Source: an uncultured Granulosicoccaceae bacterium (lineage in GTDB: Bacteria; Pseudomonadota; Gammaproteobacteria; Granulosicoccales; Granulosicoccaceae). Taken from it: a stretch of DNA of 64,000 nucleotides. The stretch covers positions 28,098 to 92,097 of the forward strand of contig CALLBO010000006.1 of assembly GCA_937998875.1 (NCBI GenBank), written 5' to 3'. Below the pieces are notes generated by a model, which was not told where the DNA came from, did no database searches, and saw nothing but the letters and a program-made list of their open reading frames with translations. Below, piece by piece: positions 16,817 through 25,649 of this stretch. Within the stretch, counting starts at the first letter, position 1. Each line of letters starts with the position of its first letter. The translations under genes and the position numbers were made by a program.

Positions 16817-18647
16817 AGGTCGGGTAAACGATTTTGTTATCAAACTGGCGAATGTTAACGGAACAGGATCTGCCAGTTCAAACGGCCTGTTGATGAAGTC
16901 AATCTTCCGGATGGGTATTCCGGTTGTGGGTAAGAACTTCTTTCCATCGAATATACAGGGCCTACCTACCTGGTATGAGATTCGGGTAACCAAGGATGGA
17001 TACACCTGTCGCACTGGTACCACAGATTTGATGGTGGCAATGAACGCGGAAACCTATGCCGCAGATCTGGCAGAGCTAAGACCGGGTGGCGTGTTGCTAT
17101 ACGATTCAACCTGGCCGCGCAAAGATCTGCAGGAGCGCAATGATGTAACAGTGCTTGGGATTCCGTTGTCCGGTATGTGTAATGAAGCTTTTGATTCCGC
17201 CCGCGCCAAGGTATTAATGAAGAACGTAGCGTATGTGGGGGCGTTGGTAGCGTTGCTTAGTATTGAGATGGAAGTGGTTGAAAATCTCCTTAAGGAGACT
17301 TTTTCTACCAAACCGCATTTAATGGATGCCAATATGCAGGCAATTCGCATGGGTTACGACTATGCGATTGAGAATTTCAGCTGTCCGCTTGATATGCGAT
17401 TGGAAAGAATGGATAAGACCGACGGCTATGTGATGGTGGACGGAAATACCACAGCAGGCCTCGGGTCTGTTTATGCTGGTGCTACCGTGGTCAGCTGGTA
17501 CCCGATAACGCCGTCAACGTCATTGATTGATGCGTACAGTATTTTCTGCAAGCAACTTCGTGTCGAAGAAGACGAAGGGGGTAGTAAGGTAAACAACTAC
17601 TGCGTCATTCAGGCGGAAGATGAGCTTGCCGCAATTGGTATGGTGCTTGGTGCTAACTGGAATGGCGCACGAGCGTTTACTTCGACCAGTGGACCGGGAA
17701 TCTCTCTAATGAGCGAATTCTTAGGTCTTGCCTACTATGCGGAGATCCCGGCAGTAGTGTTTGATGTGCAAAGGGTTGGGCCCTCTACCGGCATGCCAAC
17801 TCGTACGCAGCAATGTGATATTACATCTGCCGCTTATGCATCACATGGTGACACGAGACACGTGTTGTTGTTCCCCGCTGATCCGACAGAGTGTTTTGAG
17901 ATGGCGCTCAATGCTTTTGATCTTGCTGAAAGGTTACAAACGCCGGTGATTGTTTTGTCTGATCTTGATATTGGTATGAACGACTGGATGATTCCGGAAA
18001 TTCAATGGGATGAAAGCTATCAGCCTGATCGCGGTAAGGTCTATGACGCAGATGCTTTGAAAGATATGGATAAGTTCTATCGTTATCTCGATGTCGATGG
18101 TGATGCAATACCATGGCGCACGTTACCGGGTGTGGATTCTAAAGGGGCGTACTTCGTACGTGGCTCCGGTCACAATCGCTACGGTGGCTACACCGAAAAA
18201 TCCGATGAGTACAAAGACGTGCTTGACAGATTGCGCCGTAAATCTGATACCGCGGCCACAATAGTGCCCGAGCCGGTGGTCGAGCACGGTGTGGATGTAG
18301 GTGCTGAAAAAAGCTGGGCGGTACTTTCTATAGGCAGTTGTCACGGTGCCATAGTTGAAGCGCGCGACCGTTTGGCGAATGAAAAAGTTTCATTCGACTA
18401 TATGCGGGTTAAGGGTTTTCCATTTCATTCAACGGTTGATGAATTTATCCAAAAATATGAGCGGGTATTTGTAGTTGAGCAGAATCGCGATGCGCAGCTC
18501 AGGCAACTTCTCGTGAATGAGTTCGATATTAACCCGGCGCAGCTCGTGCCGTTGTTGTCATATGATGGTATGCCGGTTGGTAGTGACTTTATCGTTGAAG
18601 CCATTAAGACCGAGTTGCAGATGCAGGGGGCGGCAGCAGCCGGTTAA
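16806..18647 (+). CDS. 2-oxoacid:acceptor oxidoreductase, fused gamma-alpha subunit (KorA-like)
   Basis: Part of a thiamine-diphosphate enzyme that decarboxylates a 2-oxoacid with CoA and passes electrons to ferredoxin or a similar carrier. The first 190 residues form the gamma domain (NGTGSASSNGLLMKSIFRMG). The alpha domain starts near residue 200 with SWYPITPSTSLIDAY, followed by QAEDELAAIGMVLGANWNGA, TSTSGPGISLMSEF and the FDVQRVGPSTGMPTRTQQ signature. I chose ATG at 16806, preceded by GAAGAAG, over a TTG at 16791; it overlaps the previous gene by 11 bases. The substrate (2-oxoglutarate, pyruvate or branched-chain oxoacids) is not determined. Fusion of gamma and alpha is common in KorA-type proteins. 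Confidence 0.9.
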   Translation: MSAEGRVNDFVIKLANVNGTGSASSNGLLMKSIFRMGIPVVGKNFFPSNIQGLPTWYEIRVTKDGYTCRTGTTDLMVAMNAETYAADLAELRPGGVLLYDSTWPRKDLQERNDVTVLGIPLSGMCNEAFDSARAKVLMKNVAYVGALVALLSIEMEVVENLLKETFSTKPHLMDANMQAIRMGYDYAIENFSCPLDMRLERMDKTDGYVMVDGNTTAGLGSVYAGATVVSWYPITPSTSLIDAYSIFCKQLRVEEDEGGSKVNNYCVIQAEDELAAIGMVLGANWNGARAFTSTSGPGISLMSEFLGLAYYAEIPAVVFDVQRVGPSTGMPTRTQQCDITSAAYASHGDTRHVLLFPADPTECFEMALNAFDLAERLQTPVIVLSDLDIGMNDWMIPEIQWDESYQPDRGKVYDADALKDMDKFYRYLDVDGDAIPWRTLPGVDSKGAYFVRGSGHNRYGGYTEKSDEYKDVLDRLRRKSDTAATIVPEPVVEHGVDVGAEKSWAVLSIGSCHGAIVEARDRLANEKVSFDYMRVKGFPFHSTVDEFIQKYERVFVVEQNRDAQLRQLLVNEFDINPAQLVPLLSYDGMPVGSDFIVEAIKTELQMQGAAAAG

Positions 18648-18653
18648 ACAACT

Positions 18654-19709
18654 ATGAGTTTTATTGCGAAACCTAAGATTACCCACCCCGGTCTGCCACG
18701 CAACGAAATCGGCTTAACGCTGCGCGACTATGAAGGCAGCATGTCGACGTTATGTGCAGGCTGCGGACATGACTCTGTATCAGCGGCAATTATGCAGGCC
18801 TACTTCGAGCTTTCTGTTGAGCCGCACCGTGTGGCCAAGGTGTCCGGTATTGGTTGCTCGAGCAAGACCCCGACTTATTTTCTTGGTGGTGCGCACGGAT
18901 TCAATTCGGTTCATGGACGAATGCCGTCTATTGCAACTGGTGCCAATGCGGCTAACCGTGAGCTGCAATACATTGGCGTGTCAGGTGATGGAGACTCATT
19001 GTCCATTGGGATGGGACAGTTTTCTCATGCCATAAGACGTAACGTAAATATGATGTATGTGCTCGAGAATAACGGTGTCTATGGTCTTACAAAAGGTCAG
19101 TTTTCCGCCAGCGCGGATAAAGGCAGCAAGGCAAAAAAGGGTGAGGCAAACGCCTATTCACCCATTGATCCTGTGTTACTGGCGATATCCCTGGGCTGTA
19201 CGTTTGTTGGGAGGAGCTTTTCGGGTGATAAAGACAACCTGGTGCCATTATTAAAAAGCGCTATCAGTCATTCTGGTTTTGCACTGATAGATGTTATTTC
19301 ACCGTGCGTAACGTTTAATGATCATGAGGGATCAACAAAAAGCTATGCACATACACGTGAGCATATGCTTGAGACGGTCTATGCGGATTATGTTGGGGCG
19401 CATGAGGAAATTATTGCCCAGGTGCAGCCTGGAGAATATCGTCAGGTGACGATGCATGACGGTAGTCGCGTAGGGTTGCGACATGTTGATAAAAGCTATG
19501 ATCCAACAGACCGAATTGCCGCAATCTCCTACATAGAAAAGCATCGTGCAGAAGGCGCTGTTGTTACCGGTTTGCTCTATGTTGAGGAAGGCAGTGCAGA
19601 GATGCATGTAACGCTGGGTAGTGCGCCAGGTGCGATGAGTGAAATACCTTACGAAAAACTGAATCCTGGTGCCGAGGCATTAAACCGTATTCAAGGCCGC
19701 TGGCGTTAG
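18654..19709 (+). CDS. 2-oxoacid:acceptor oxidoreductase, beta subunit (KorB-like)
   Basis: The thiamine-diphosphate-binding subunit, 351 residues. The [4Fe-4S] ligands expected for the family are all present: CAGCGHD (two Cys), GIGCSSK and ISPCVTFND. The TPP site is GVSGDGDSLSIGMGQ followed by YVLENNGVYGLTKGQ. The segment SADKGSKAKKGEANAYSP is the flexible loop usual in KorB. It follows the alpha subunit by six bases. The last 100 residues (EIIAQVQPGEYRQV onward) make it somewhat longer than many KorB proteins of about 280-300 residues. A perfect stem-loop follows 88 bases after the stop. Confidence 0.92.
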   Translation: MSFIAKPKITHPGLPRNEIGLTLRDYEGSMSTLCAGCGHDSVSAAIMQAYFELSVEPHRVAKVSGIGCSSKTPTYFLGGAHGFNSVHGRMPSIATGANAANRELQYIGVSGDGDSLSIGMGQFSHAIRRNVNMMYVLENNGVYGLTKGQFSASADKGSKAKKGEANAYSPIDPVLLAISLGCTFVGRSFSGDKDNLVPLLKSAISHSGFALIDVISPCVTFNDHEGSTKSYAHTREHMLETVYADYVGAHEEIIAQVQPGEYRQVTMHDGSRVGLRHVDKSYDPTDRIAAISYIEKHRAEGAVVTGLLYVEEGSAEMHVTLGSAPGAMSEIPYEKLNPGAEALNRIQGRWR

Positions 19710-19797
19710 TGCAATTACCCGCGCGGATGCAGCTTATCAGTAGCAAAGCTAAGCAGGTACAGCGATTATCGTAGTGGCTGTCTGGAAATTTATGTGC

Positions 19798-19822
19798 CGG
19801 GAAGTTCGTAACGAACTTCCCG
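19798..19822. terminator. Bidirectional stem-loop between the kor operon and the lipoprotein gene
   Basis: Perfect 11-bp stem CGGGAAGTTCG / CGAACTTCCCG with a TAA loop, placed between two convergent genes. There is no long T-run on either side (only TCTTTATT on the right), so intrinsic termination is plausible but not textbook. Confidence 0.6.
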
Positions 19823-19833
19823 TATCAACCTCT

Positions 19834-20760
19834 TTATTCAGGTCGTACGCTGTTAGCGACAAACACCATTGCATCACCATCTGCTGCAACGTTGTAGGCG
19901 ATTCTCAATAGAGAAGTCCAGTCATCATCGTAGCCGGGGCTCATTTGCGCTTGTATGTCTTCAGGAAAGCCAAACAGTCCGTCGTCTACCAGAGCGCAGC
20001 TAATGAATATCGCCTCGTTGGAAGCAGTTGAAAAGCCACTGGTGTAAAGTTCTATGACTGAACCGGGTACATCGTTTGGTACCCATTGAAAAAATGTATC
20101 TACACTAACGTTTTCTCCATTGGCAGGTGATACCACCTGAAATGCAGGTACCGGTGGTACGGCAATGCCCGGGAATGCCGCAAACTGATCACCCGGAATA
20201 TTGATTGATAGGTTAGCACCGGCGCTTTGACTAAGTTCTGTCTCTGGCTGATAGACGGGACCGGACAGGCCGGTAGTTTGCTGTAGTGTTGCGTAAGTAC
20301 CGTTGTCATCGGTTAACACCAGTGATTCACCTGCGCTTACCAGAGTTGCAGTTTGATCAAGTATTAAGAACTCGTCGGTTGCTTCTGTGGCATTTTCATC
20401 TGCCGCGAGAGTGACGATACAGATGTCGGCAGGTGGCATATAAGAGTCTCTGACTTCCTGCTCTGTTAGTGTCTCGCTAAATTCCCCGAAAAGGCCGCGT
20501 GTTGAGTCTGCGGATACGCCGATTGGTTCGAGCTTAATAAGTCCCACTGAGTTGACGGTTCCATTGCTGGTCATGGATGTAGTAACACCGTCAAGACCAG
20601 TCGCTACCGCCGCGTCGTTGTCATTCTCTGAATCGTTGCCGTCGGTGTTGTTATCTGTGTTGTCACTACCGGTATTTGTTCCGTTACCGTCGATCGTCGC
20701 TGAATCACAAGCGATAAGAAAAGTGGAGATGAATATCAGGGAGAAAAGTTTTAATTTCAT
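19834..20760 (-). CDS. Hypothetical lipoprotein
   Basis: A 308-residue protein I do not recognise. Residues 1-18 are a lipoprotein signal peptide with lipobox LIAC, so the mature protein starts with a lipidated Cys; the following Asp could favour inner-membrane retention by the E. coli rule, but the rule is not universal. Residues 20-50 are an Asn/Asp/Gly/Thr-rich linker, typical of surface-exposed lipoproteins. The rest is a predicted beta-rich globular domain containing VVSPANGENVSVDTFFQW, which resembles repeated extracellular sandwich domains. The gene lies 88 bases after the end of the ABC/glycan operon on the same strand and may be its last member, but the gap leaves this open. Confidence 0.75.
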   Translation of the reverse strand: MKLKLFSLIFISTFLIACDSATIDGNGTNTGSDNTDNNTDGNDSENDNDAAVATGLDGVTTSMTSNGTVNSVGLIKLEPIGVSADSTRGLFGEFSETLTEQEVRDSYMPPADICIVTLAADENATEATDEFLILDQTATLVSAGESLVLTDDNGTYATLQQTTGLSGPVYQPETELSQSAGANLSINIPGDQFAAFPGIAVPPVPAFQVVSPANGENVSVDTFFQWVPNDVPGSVIELYTSGFSTASNEAIFISCALVDDGLFGFPEDIQAQMSPGYDDDWTSLLRIAYNVAADGDAMVFVANSVRPE

Positions 20761-20848
20761 GGTGCAACCAGTACTTAATAAAGATAATGACGAGTGTAAG
20801 CCTGAAAAGGTAATTGAAACGAGTACTGACTAAGTGTTTGGAGGCTAA

Positions 20849-22648
20849 TTAGGCGGCTAAATTTGTAATTCCTGACTGTATTTCACAAAGTGAGTGATAT
20901 GCACCCTTGATTTTCAGCAATTCCTCGTGAGTTCCAACTTCAATAATTCTGCCTTCATCCAGTACGACAATACGATCCGCACTTTTGATTGTGGAAAGCC
21001 TGTGGGCGATGATAAACGAGGTGCGATTTTTTTTTAATCTGTCAAGTGCTTCAAAAAATAAAGCCTCAGTGGTGACGTCCAATGCAGATGTCGGCTCATC
21101 CAGAATCAGAATCGGCGCGTCTTTAAGGATTGCCCTGGCAATTGCCAGTCTTTGTCGTTGTCCGCCGGATAGGTCGCTGCCATGTTCGCTTAAAACTGTC
21201 TCATAACCCAGTGGCAGTTTTGACACAAATTCATGAGCATTAGATGCTTTGGCGGCGCTTATTATTGAGTCCATATCCGCATCCGGATTTCCATAAGCAA
21301 TATTTTCGGCAATTGTTAGTGGTAGCAGATACGCGTCCTGTAAAACCATTGAGATATTACTTCTCACACTTCTAAGAGTAGCTTCCTTTAAGTCGACACC
21401 ATTTATTTTTACCGTGCCATGCACTGGATCGTAGAATCTTGGTATCAATGACACCAGTGTCGACTTGCCAGATCCGGTTGTGCCGACAAATGCGATAGTT
21501 TCTCCGGTCGCCACAGACAGATTTACATTGTTAAGTGTCTGTTGGTCATCGGTATAGCCGAAGCAGATATCACTGAACTGCACAGCAGGAGTCGAGCTGT
21601 CGGTCATGGACGGGATTCGCGTTGTTCCAGAGTTAATTACAGACGGCACTTCATCCAGTACTTCAAATACCCGCTGCACTCTTGCAACGGCAGTTGCATA
21701 AGTCGAGGAAACGTAGGCGAGAACTTCAATAGGGCCATAAAGTGATGCGACGTAACTCAGGAATACCAACAACTCACCTAGTGTCAGTGTTCCTTTGAGT
21801 ACCGCGTATCCGCCAATCCACATCATCACGGCAGAGCCAATAGCGGTGGAGGAGCTAACACCGACGCTGAACTCCAGTTGTGCTTTGACTGATTTCAGAT
21901 AGTCCTTCTTACTGCGCTCACTTAGTTGTTTGAAATGATTGTGTTGTCGTTCCTCCTGACCAAATGCCTGTATCACTGGCAAACCGGTTAACGTTTGTTC
22001 CGCAAGTGACATCACTCGCCCTTCGCTTTGCTGATGGTCGTAGGTGTGTTTTGTCATGCGTGGCGACAATGCACGAATCAGAAACGGTATCGGTAACGCC
22101 GCGCACAATGCCACGAGTGTCAAAGTGGAATCTATCTGCCACATGATTAGAAACATCATCAGCAAGGTGACAGTAGAGGTGAGTACCGGCACAAATACAC
22201 CCAGAACAATTTCCTGCAAGCACTGCGTATCTGTGGTGACCCTGCGAATCAAATCTCCGCTTGGGTGTTTTCCATGATAAAACAGCGAGAGTTTCTGAAG
22301 CTTCCGCAGCATTTCCTCTCCGAGACTGTACAGGAGCTTTTCGCCAACACCGGTTTCAACCCAGCCTTGTAGCATTTGTACCCCGCGCTGTAAGATGTGC
22401 AACAGCAATCCGGCGACCGCCAGAATAGTCAGGGTGATGAATCCGCTGCTGAGAGAAGTTGTGTCTACGAGCTGGTTAAATTGCTCTGGCAATGTCTCGC
22501 CATGAAACACACTGTCGACGATCAATTTCATCGGCCATGGCAAAAGCGATGCGATAGCAGCACCGATAAATACCAAAACCATTACGAAGCTAATCTGGGT
22601 GTAGGAGGCTCCGAGGTGTGGCAGCAGGCGCTTCCAGATGATATTCAT
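20849..22648 (-). CDS. ABC exporter half-transporter, ATP-binding and permease (partner 1)
   Basis: A 599-residue fused exporter (MsbA-like topology): six predicted transmembrane helices in residues 1-320, then an ATPase domain. Walker A is GTTGSGKSTL, the signature DLSGGQRQRL, Walker B ILILDEPTSALD with the catalytic Glu, and the switch His lies in IAHRLSTI. The nucleotide site appears fully active. Its ATG has a perfect AAGGAGG ribosome site and overlaps the stop of the previous half-transporter by 4 bases (ATGA), so the two almost certainly form a heterodimer. Known relatives move lipids, glycolipids, cyclic glucans or peptides. Placement after two glycosyltransferase-like genes suggests a glycan or glycolipid. 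Confidence 0.88.
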   Translation of the reverse strand: MNIIWKRLLPHLGASYTQISFVMVLVFIGAAIASLLPWPMKLIVDSVFHGETLPEQFNQLVDTTSLSSGFITLTILAVAGLLLHILQRGVQMLQGWVETGVGEKLLYSLGEEMLRKLQKLSLFYHGKHPSGDLIRRVTTDTQCLQEIVLGVFVPVLTSTVTLLMMFLIMWQIDSTLTLVALCAALPIPFLIRALSPRMTKHTYDHQQSEGRVMSLAEQTLTGLPVIQAFGQEERQHNHFKQLSERSKKDYLKSVKAQLEFSVGVSSSTAIGSAVMMWIGGYAVLKGTLTLGELLVFLSYVASLYGPIEVLAYVSSTYATAVARVQRVFEVLDEVPSVINSGTTRIPSMTDSSTPAVQFSDICFGYTDDQQTLNNVNLSVATGETIAFVGTTGSGKSTLVSLIPRFYDPVHGTVKINGVDLKEATLRSVRSNISMVLQDAYLLPLTIAENIAYGNPDADMDSIISAAKASNAHEFVSKLPLGYETVLSEHGSDLSGGQRQRLAIARAILKDAPILILDEPTSALDVTTEALFFEALDRLKKNRTSFIIAHRLSTIKSADRIVVLDEGRIIEVGTHEELLKIKGAYHSLCEIQSGITNLAA

Positions 22649-24438
22649 GCGGCCTCCTTTTCAGGTGCTGTCGATTGCAATTGGATCATCTCGGCATAGA
22701 TGCCATTTATTTCCATTAACTCTGTATGATTCCCGGACTCTGCCACCTCGCCCTTTTCGATCACAATGATTCGGTCTGCATTACGTATAGTAGACAGACG
22801 ATGGGCAACGATAATTGTTGTGCGTCCCCGCATCAATTTACTGAGTGCTTCAAAAAACAGAGTCTCAGTACGGGCATCAAGGGCTGAAGTCGGCTCATCT
22901 AAAATCAGCACCGGGGCGTTTTTCAACATCGCTCTTGCTATAGCCAGTCGTTGACGTTGGCCGCCGGAGATATTCGCCCCCATTTCTCCAATCACGGTGT
23001 CGTAACCATTGGGGAGTTTACTGATAAATGCGGCGGCACTGGCGGTGGTTGCAGCACGGATGATTTCCTCCCGGGTTGCATCCGGTGTGCCATAGGCAAT
23101 GTTTTCAGCAACAGTCAGGGGTAACAAAAATGGATCTTGCAGGACAACTGATATTCTGTCTCTCAGACTTTTCAGATCGATGTCGTATATGTTTTCATCA
23201 CCGATGTAAATATTGCCGCTGTCCCAGTCAAAGAATCGCATGATGAGTGACGCAAGCGTAGATTTACCGCTGCCACTTTTTCCGACAAACGCAACTGTTT
23301 CCCCCGGTTTGATTTCGAGATTGATATTTCTTAATACCAGCCTGTTTGCCTCATAACCAAAGGAGACATTTTCAAAGCGTATACCAACTGGTTTGTGCAA
23401 GCTTGATTTAGATAATGCCCTTGCGCCCCAGTGATCGAATATTTCTTCATCCGCATCTAGTACTTCCAAAACGCGGTCGAGATTCGCTTCTGCGGATTTA
23501 ACATTTTTGTAGGTCAGTAGTAGAGACTCTGTTTCCCCCTGTAGCGTCTGCAGGTAACCCAGAAATACCAATAGGCTGCCGACTGTAATCGTGCCGTCGA
23601 GTACGCGTTGTCCACCGGCAACCAGTACTATTGTAAGACCTGCGCTGAGAGTAACGGCGTTTACGAAGGTAAAGCCGTTGTCAAACAATGAACTGACTTT
23701 GGCAGACTTTACAGCCTCACCGGATAAGCGCCTGAATTTTGCGCAGTTGGCCTGTTCTCTGCCGAAAGCCTGAACCAGCGGGATGGCAGTGATGGTCTGA
23801 TGGACAAACGACATGACTTTCGATTGCGCTTCTCTTTGGTGTTGCGCCCGTGCGCGTAGTCGCTCACCAAAAAAGATCGTTGAGGCGGCGAGGAGTGGTG
23901 ACAGCAGCAGCGACAGTATTGCTAAAAACGGATCTATCTGCCAGGCAACCAATCCGATGACCAGCAGGGTAATCAGATTCTGCACCGGTGTTATCAGGAG
24001 AGCCTGTGCTATTGTGAATACGCACCAGGAATCCACAGTGAGACGTCCAAGTGAGTCTGCAACGGGGTGCTTGGTATGGAATATCTTTGATAAACGCTGA
24101 AGCTTATTGAACATGAGCATCGAAAGATCGATCACCATTTGCTGACCAATCTTGCTCCACAACCAACTGCTTGCAACGCTGATCGCACTGGATAGCGCAA
24201 AAAACAATACGCTTGCACTCGCTGCTACAAAAATCAATACCGCCGGGCTCATGAAGTACAGATTGCTAGTGCTAACGATCGGTTGCTCGACAAGTGCGTA
24301 GTCCACCAATAGTTTGATTGGCCATGGCATTAATGCAGTAACACAAGCAGCCAGAAGTGCCAAAATCAAAAGCTGAACCAGGCCTTTCTTCTGTTGCCAG
24401 ATCACAGGGGTGATACTGCTGTAGCGATGAATATTCAC
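22645..24438 (-). CDS. ABC exporter half-transporter, ATP-binding and permease (partner 2)
   Basis: A 597-residue paralogue of the downstream half-transporter with the same layout: a six-helix membrane domain and an ATPase domain with GKSGSGKSTL, NISGGQRQRL, VLILDEPTSALD and VAHRLSTI. Both partners keep complete catalytic motifs, unlike heterodimers with one degenerate site. The start is GTG and overlaps the previous gene's stop by four bases (GTGA). The opening segment (KKGLVQLLILALLAACVTALMPWPIKLLVDY) aligns well with partner 1 (SLLPWPMKLIVD), showing an old duplication. It is likely co-translated with the glycosyltransferase-like genes upstream. Substrate unknown. Confidence 0.88.
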   Translation of the reverse strand: MNIHRYSSITPVIWQQKKGLVQLLILALLAACVTALMPWPIKLLVDYALVEQPIVSTSNLYFMSPAVLIFVAASASVLFFALSSAISVASSWLWSKIGQQMVIDLSMLMFNKLQRLSKIFHTKHPVADSLGRLTVDSWCVFTIAQALLITPVQNLITLLVIGLVAWQIDPFLAILSLLLSPLLAASTIFFGERLRARAQHQREAQSKVMSFVHQTITAIPLVQAFGREQANCAKFRRLSGEAVKSAKVSSLFDNGFTFVNAVTLSAGLTIVLVAGGQRVLDGTITVGSLLVFLGYLQTLQGETESLLLTYKNVKSAEANLDRVLEVLDADEEIFDHWGARALSKSSLHKPVGIRFENVSFGYEANRLVLRNINLEIKPGETVAFVGKSGSGKSTLASLIMRFFDWDSGNIYIGDENIYDIDLKSLRDRISVVLQDPFLLPLTVAENIAYGTPDATREEIIRAATTASAAAFISKLPNGYDTVIGEMGANISGGQRQRLAIARAMLKNAPVLILDEPTSALDARTETLFFEALSKLMRGRTTIIVAHRLSTIRNADRIIVIEKGEVAESGNHTELMEINGIYAEMIQLQSTAPEKEAA

Positions 24439-25649
24439 GCGATGGCTACTTTGATTTCGGAATGGGATGCATAAAGATTTTCTAATAGCTTGTTCAGCAC
24501 TGGCTTGTAGTGGAAGTACTCATGAGTTATCTCCAGTGCAGCCTCGCAATGTGCTGTATAGTTCTGTTGCACCGCATCTAAAGCATGTAAAGCTTCCTCC
24601 GTATTGGAGAAAGGCAGCACTCCTCTATCAGAGTTCAGCCAGTTTTGAAATCCTGTGTCTTGTACAACAACAGGTTTTCCACAGGCGAGATAATTGATGC
24701 TTCGTTCGCTAAACCAGCCGCTGTGGCTCGAGACATAGCCATGCTTACTTATGCCAAACTCGGCACTTGAGTGCTGCAGGTAGTCGCGATAGCTTTGTAT
24801 AGTTTTGGTAACGTCCTGTGAGTCGCGCAATTTCCAGCCTATTGACTCGAGTTGTTCTCTTGGGGCAGAAGTACTGCCAAGCGCAATTTCGAGGTGATGA
24901 TTACATTGATCAGGTAACTCCATAAACTGTGCAAACGAAGCTGACTTCATTCCGTAGGTTTTGCCTTGGTACTCTCTCGCCGGGTAGCTGTCCCATTGTG
25001 CAATAGTGGTAAACTTGAATGTGTCTGTCTGGTTTTGATTACCGGACCAGCACTCGGGTACTACTGGCTGACGGGTTGCAATCCAGTTCAATCCATCAGT
25101 GGGAACTGTGCAGTCAGGTCGATTGATGTTCTCGCCGAAGCTCAAGTAGTGGGTGTGCAGCATTGCCTGTGCTGCAGCTTCGGAATTCTGTAGATGATTT
25201 AGTTGAGTAAATACCGGGTCGGTATCGATCAGTGCACGAATATCTATCTGTAACAGCCATTCCCTTAAGGGGTTGACCGCAGATAAATTCAATAGTAAAT
25301 CTGCGTTGCGGCAGTGGTCTATCGCATCTTCCGCTCTTGGGCCGTGCCATTTTTTGCTGTGAGCATCGTGGTAGGCCCAACAGTCGCCGATGCCAATTTC
25401 ATTAAAAGATCGACGCGCAAACTCCAGACCGTAAGTTGCATCACGACCAGTCGAACCTGTGGTGGGGTTGTAGCAGGAGTCGTAATCATCGCTGTCTTCT
25501 ATAAACGTCACTCTGTGCCCCAGTAATGACAATCCAAGTGCATACTGTAGATGATGCCAGGCGAGACCTCCCAATGGACCTCTAACAATATAGCCGAGTA
25601 CAACAATATTCAGTTCCTGTATAGGTGCTAATGATGCATTTACAGTCAT
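24435..25649 (-). CDS. GT-B-like glycosyltransferase, tandem paralogue A
   Basis: A 404-residue soluble protein with features of a GT-B glycosyltransferase: an N-terminal beta-alpha motif with a glycine-rich loop (VLGYIVRGPLGGLAWHHLQYALGLSLLGH) and a C-terminal sugar-nucleotide half with SGWFSERSINYLACGKPVVVQDTGF. It is clearly homologous to the next upstream gene; shared motifs are PLGG.AW..LQY.LGLS, YNPTTG, ID(T/S)DPVFTQ, ATRQPVV and PVVVQDTGF. The classic GT4 EX7E motif is not obvious, so the family may be divergent. ATG overlaps the neighbouring stop (ATGA) and its own stop overlaps the ABC gene. It probably adds a sugar in the same pathway as the GH/GT2 fusion. Confidence 0.75.
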   Translation of the reverse strand: MTVNASLAPIQELNIVVLGYIVRGPLGGLAWHHLQYALGLSLLGHRVTFIEDSDDYDSCYNPTTGSTGRDATYGLEFARRSFNEIGIGDCWAYHDAHSKKWHGPRAEDAIDHCRNADLLLNLSAVNPLREWLLQIDIRALIDTDPVFTQLNHLQNSEAAAQAMLHTHYLSFGENINRPDCTVPTDGLNWIATRQPVVPECWSGNQNQTDTFKFTTIAQWDSYPAREYQGKTYGMKSASFAQFMELPDQCNHHLEIALGSTSAPREQLESIGWKLRDSQDVTKTIQSYRDYLQHSSAEFGISKHGYVSSHSGWFSERSINYLACGKPVVVQDTGFQNWLNSDRGVLPFSNTEEALHALDAVQQNYTAHCEAALEITHEYFHYKPVLNKLLENLYASHSEIKVAIA

